Assembly (NCBI GenBank): GCA_030615555.1
Contig: JAUWZB010000039.1
Span: 1 to 7,422, forward strand
Direction of reading: 5' to 3'
From: Dehalococcoidales bacterium
GTDB lineage: Bacteria; Chloroflexota; Dehalococcoidia; E44-bin15
DNA: 7,422 bases
The notes beneath the pieces are model-generated. The model saw only the letters and a list, made by a program, of their open reading frames with translations, was not told the DNA's origin and searched no databases. Below, piece after piece: positions 6,168 to 7,422 of this stretch. The translations under genes were made by a program, and so were the position numbers. Each line of letters starts with the position of its first letter. The first letter of the stretch is position 1.

Positions 6168-6253
6168 CTTTATGTTGTGGAGAATTAGATAAGTGTGAAA
6201 AAATTGATCTCGGTAGCGAGAGGGGAGGCCCCCGCAGACCTGATCCTGGCCCA
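6168..6253 (+). repeat. Tandem junction repeat, copy 2 (hpt tail remnant + true ade head)
   Basis: The 86-nt second copy begins with CTTTATGTTGTGGAGAATTAG (6168-6188), which reads LYVVEN-stop, a diverged version of the hpt ending LYVMED-stop. It continues into the genuine start of ade. The copied hpt tail has no upstream hpt sequence and is not translated as such. It supplies the GGAG ribosome site for ade at 6179-6182. Confidence 0.85.
6179..6182 (+). promoter_or_regulatory. ade ribosome-binding site with ambiguous start spacing
   Basis: GGAG ends 6 nt before an ATA (6189-6191) and 12 nt before the first regular in-frame start, GTG 6195. A TAG at 6186-6188 closes the frame upstream. In copy 1 of the repeat the position of this ATA is occupied by ATG, so the ribosome site appears placed for a start codon that has been lost here. 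Confidence 0.55.
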
Positions 6254-7422
6254 TGCTAAGGTAGTGAACACCCTGAGTGGCGAGCTCGAGGAGGGAAATG
6301 TCGCCATTTTTGGAGAGAGGATCGCCGGGGTCGGCGATTATCAGCTTGGCAAAGAGGTGATCGACCTCACGGGCAAATACCTCTCCCCGGGTCTGATCGA
6401 TGGTCACATCCACCTGGAAAGCTCCATGCTCCATATTGCCCGTTATGCCCAGGCGGTGGTGCCCCGTGGCGTCTCGGCAGTAGTAACCGACCTCCACGAA
6501 ATCGCCAATGTCAAAGGGCTTGAGGGCGTAAAATATATGATAAGTTGTGCCCAGCCCTTGCCCCTCGACCTTTATTTCATGGTTCCCTCCTGTGTCCCCG
6601 CAACCCCCCTGGAGACCTCAGGCGCCCAACTGACACCAGAGGATGTTGCATCTGCCCTATCCTGGGAGAATACCATTGGGCTGGGGGAGGTAATGAACTT
6701 CCCCGGCGTGCTCGCCGCTGATCGGGAGGTCCTGGCAAAGATCGCCGCATCACAAGGCAGGGTGATCGATGGGCATGCCCCGGGACTGGGGGGAAAGGAC
6801 CTTAATGCCTACATCGCTTGTGGCATCCTTTCCGACCATGAATCCACATCCCTTAAGGAGGCGAAAGAGAAGCTCTGGCGGGGCATGTATGTGATGATTC
6901 GAGAGGGCTCCTCGGAGAAGAACCTGGAGGCGCTCCTTCCTCTGGTTACCGATAAGACCTATAAGAGATGCCTTTTGGTGGTCGATGACCGAAGTTGTGC
7001 CGACCTTTTGCGAGATGGCGATATCGATGCCGTAGTGAGGAAAGCAATTAAACTGGGGCTCGACCCAGTGCGCGCCATCCAACTAGCCACGATAAATAGC
7101 GCTGATTACTTCAGGCTCCAAGACCTGGGAGCGATCGCCCCGGGCTATCATGCCAATCTGGTGGTAACCGGCGACCTCACCACATTCGAGGCGGAGATGG
7201 TATTCTATCGAGGAAAGCTGGTAGCTAGAGATGGCAAGCCGCTTTTTTCACCCTTGTTGCGAGAGGACAAAGCGATGACCAATACCATGAATGTTAAGCC
7301 CTTCGATATAGAAGCGCTAAAGATACCTGCCCCTAAAGGGGCCTCTCACATTATAGAGATTGTCCCCAGTCAAATAACTACGAAAAAGGTCGAAGAAAGG
7401 CCAAAGGTTGAAAAAGGGTTTG
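6195..7422 (+). CDS. ade: Adenine deaminase, 3' end cut by window
   Basis: An amidohydrolase-superfamily enzyme hydrolysing adenine to hypoxanthine and ammonia, which the adjacent Hpt could convert to IMP. I translated 409 uninterrupted codons with no frameshift to the right edge; the family is usually near 570-600 residues, so roughly the last third is missing. From GTG 6195 the motifs are: PADLILAHAKVVNTLSGE (13-30), metal-site GLIDGHIHLESSML (66-79, His71 and His73), TDLHEIANV (98-106, His101), PSCVPATPLETSGA (131-144), LGEVMNFPGV (163-172), IDGHAPGLGGKDLNAYI (191-207, His194), SDHE (213-216, His215), VVDDR (262-266, with the catalytic-region aspartates) and LGAIAPGYHANLVV (311-324). The C-terminal adenine-deaminase domain begins around 365. 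Two spots differ from the pattern I expect: Leu100 where Pro is usual (DPHE), and Ser267 where His often follows DDR. The true start could be the ATA at 6189; GTG is the conservative choice. Confidence 0.92.
   Translation, partial: MKKLISVARGEAPADLILAHAKVVNTLSGELEEGNVAIFGERIAGVGDYQLGKEVIDLTGKYLSPGLIDGHIHLESSMLHIARYAQAVVPRGVSAVVTDLHEIANVKGLEGVKYMISCAQPLPLDLYFMVPSCVPATPLETSGAQLTPEDVASALSWENTIGLGEVMNFPGVLAADREVLAKIAASQGRVIDGHAPGLGGKDLNAYIACGILSDHESTSLKEAKEKLWRGMYVMIREGSSEKNLEALLPLVTDKTYKRCLLVVDDRSCADLLRDGDIDAVVRKAIKLGLDPVRAIQLATINSADYFRLQDLGAIAPGYHANLVVTGDLTTFEAEMVFYRGKLVARDGKPLFSPLLREDKAMTNTMNVKPFDIEALKIPAPKGASHIIEIVPSQITTKKVEERPKVEKGF

Noticed and set aside
7329..7342. GCCCC-TAAA-GGGGC hairpin near the right edge
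   Set aside because: It lies inside the ade reading frame and lacks a following T-run, so it is not a terminator.
1..7422. tRNA genes, CRISPR arrays, insertion sequences, attachment sites
   Set aside because: None seen on either strand: no cloverleaf-like segment, no spaced direct repeats, no transposase motif or terminal inverted repeats. The only sizeable repeat is the hpt-ade junction duplication.

Overview
The window reads as bacterial chromosome: closely packed genes, all on the + strand, mostly with clear Shine-Dalgarno sites, GTG and TTG starts as well as ATG, and moderately GC-rich DNA. The order of the cobalamin genes (riboswitch, btuF, cobT, cobS, cobU, btuC, btuD) and the protein flavour resemble Chloroflexota of the Dehalococcoidia type, which rely on corrinoid salvage. 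That placement is an inference from remembered gene organisation, not from a search.

Region 1 (1-5410) is a corrinoid uptake and salvage operon. A cobalamin riboswitch (1 to about 95, its 5' edge probably cut by the window) is followed by an intrinsic terminator (154-184). Together they look like a transcriptional off-switch. Downstream lie btuF (corrinoid-binding lipoprotein), cobT, cobS and cobU (nucleotide-loop assembly), then btuC and btuD (permease and ATPase). Gaps are 9 nt or less, or the genes overlap. The logic is: capture cobamides or cobinamide outside the cell, import them, activate cobinamide to the GDP form (CobU), make alpha-ribazole phosphate from a base (CobT), and join the two (CobS). 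No corrin-ring synthesis gene is present in the window.

Region 2 (5411-5581) is a 171-nt gap. It has no convincing terminator but holds a near-consensus sigma70-type promoter (TAGACA, 17 nt, TATAAT).

Region 3 (5582-7422) is a purine-salvage pair: hpt (hypoxanthine phosphoribosyltransferase, TTG start with a strong SD) and an adenine deaminase gene that runs off the right edge. Adenine would be deaminated to hypoxanthine and then converted to IMP.

The most unusual feature is at the hpt-ade junction. The last codons of hpt plus the first codons of ade occur twice in tandem (6089-6167 and 6168-6253), about 79% identical over the alignable part. Nearly all differences fall at first or third codon positions of the two genes and none at second positions. 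This looks like a recombination scar between two diverged hpt-ade loci, or an old duplication, rather than random intergenic DNA. The extra ade head is out of frame and dead-ends. I found no wholly new multi-gene system; the rest is a well-recognised cobalamin-salvage operon and a purine-salvage pair.
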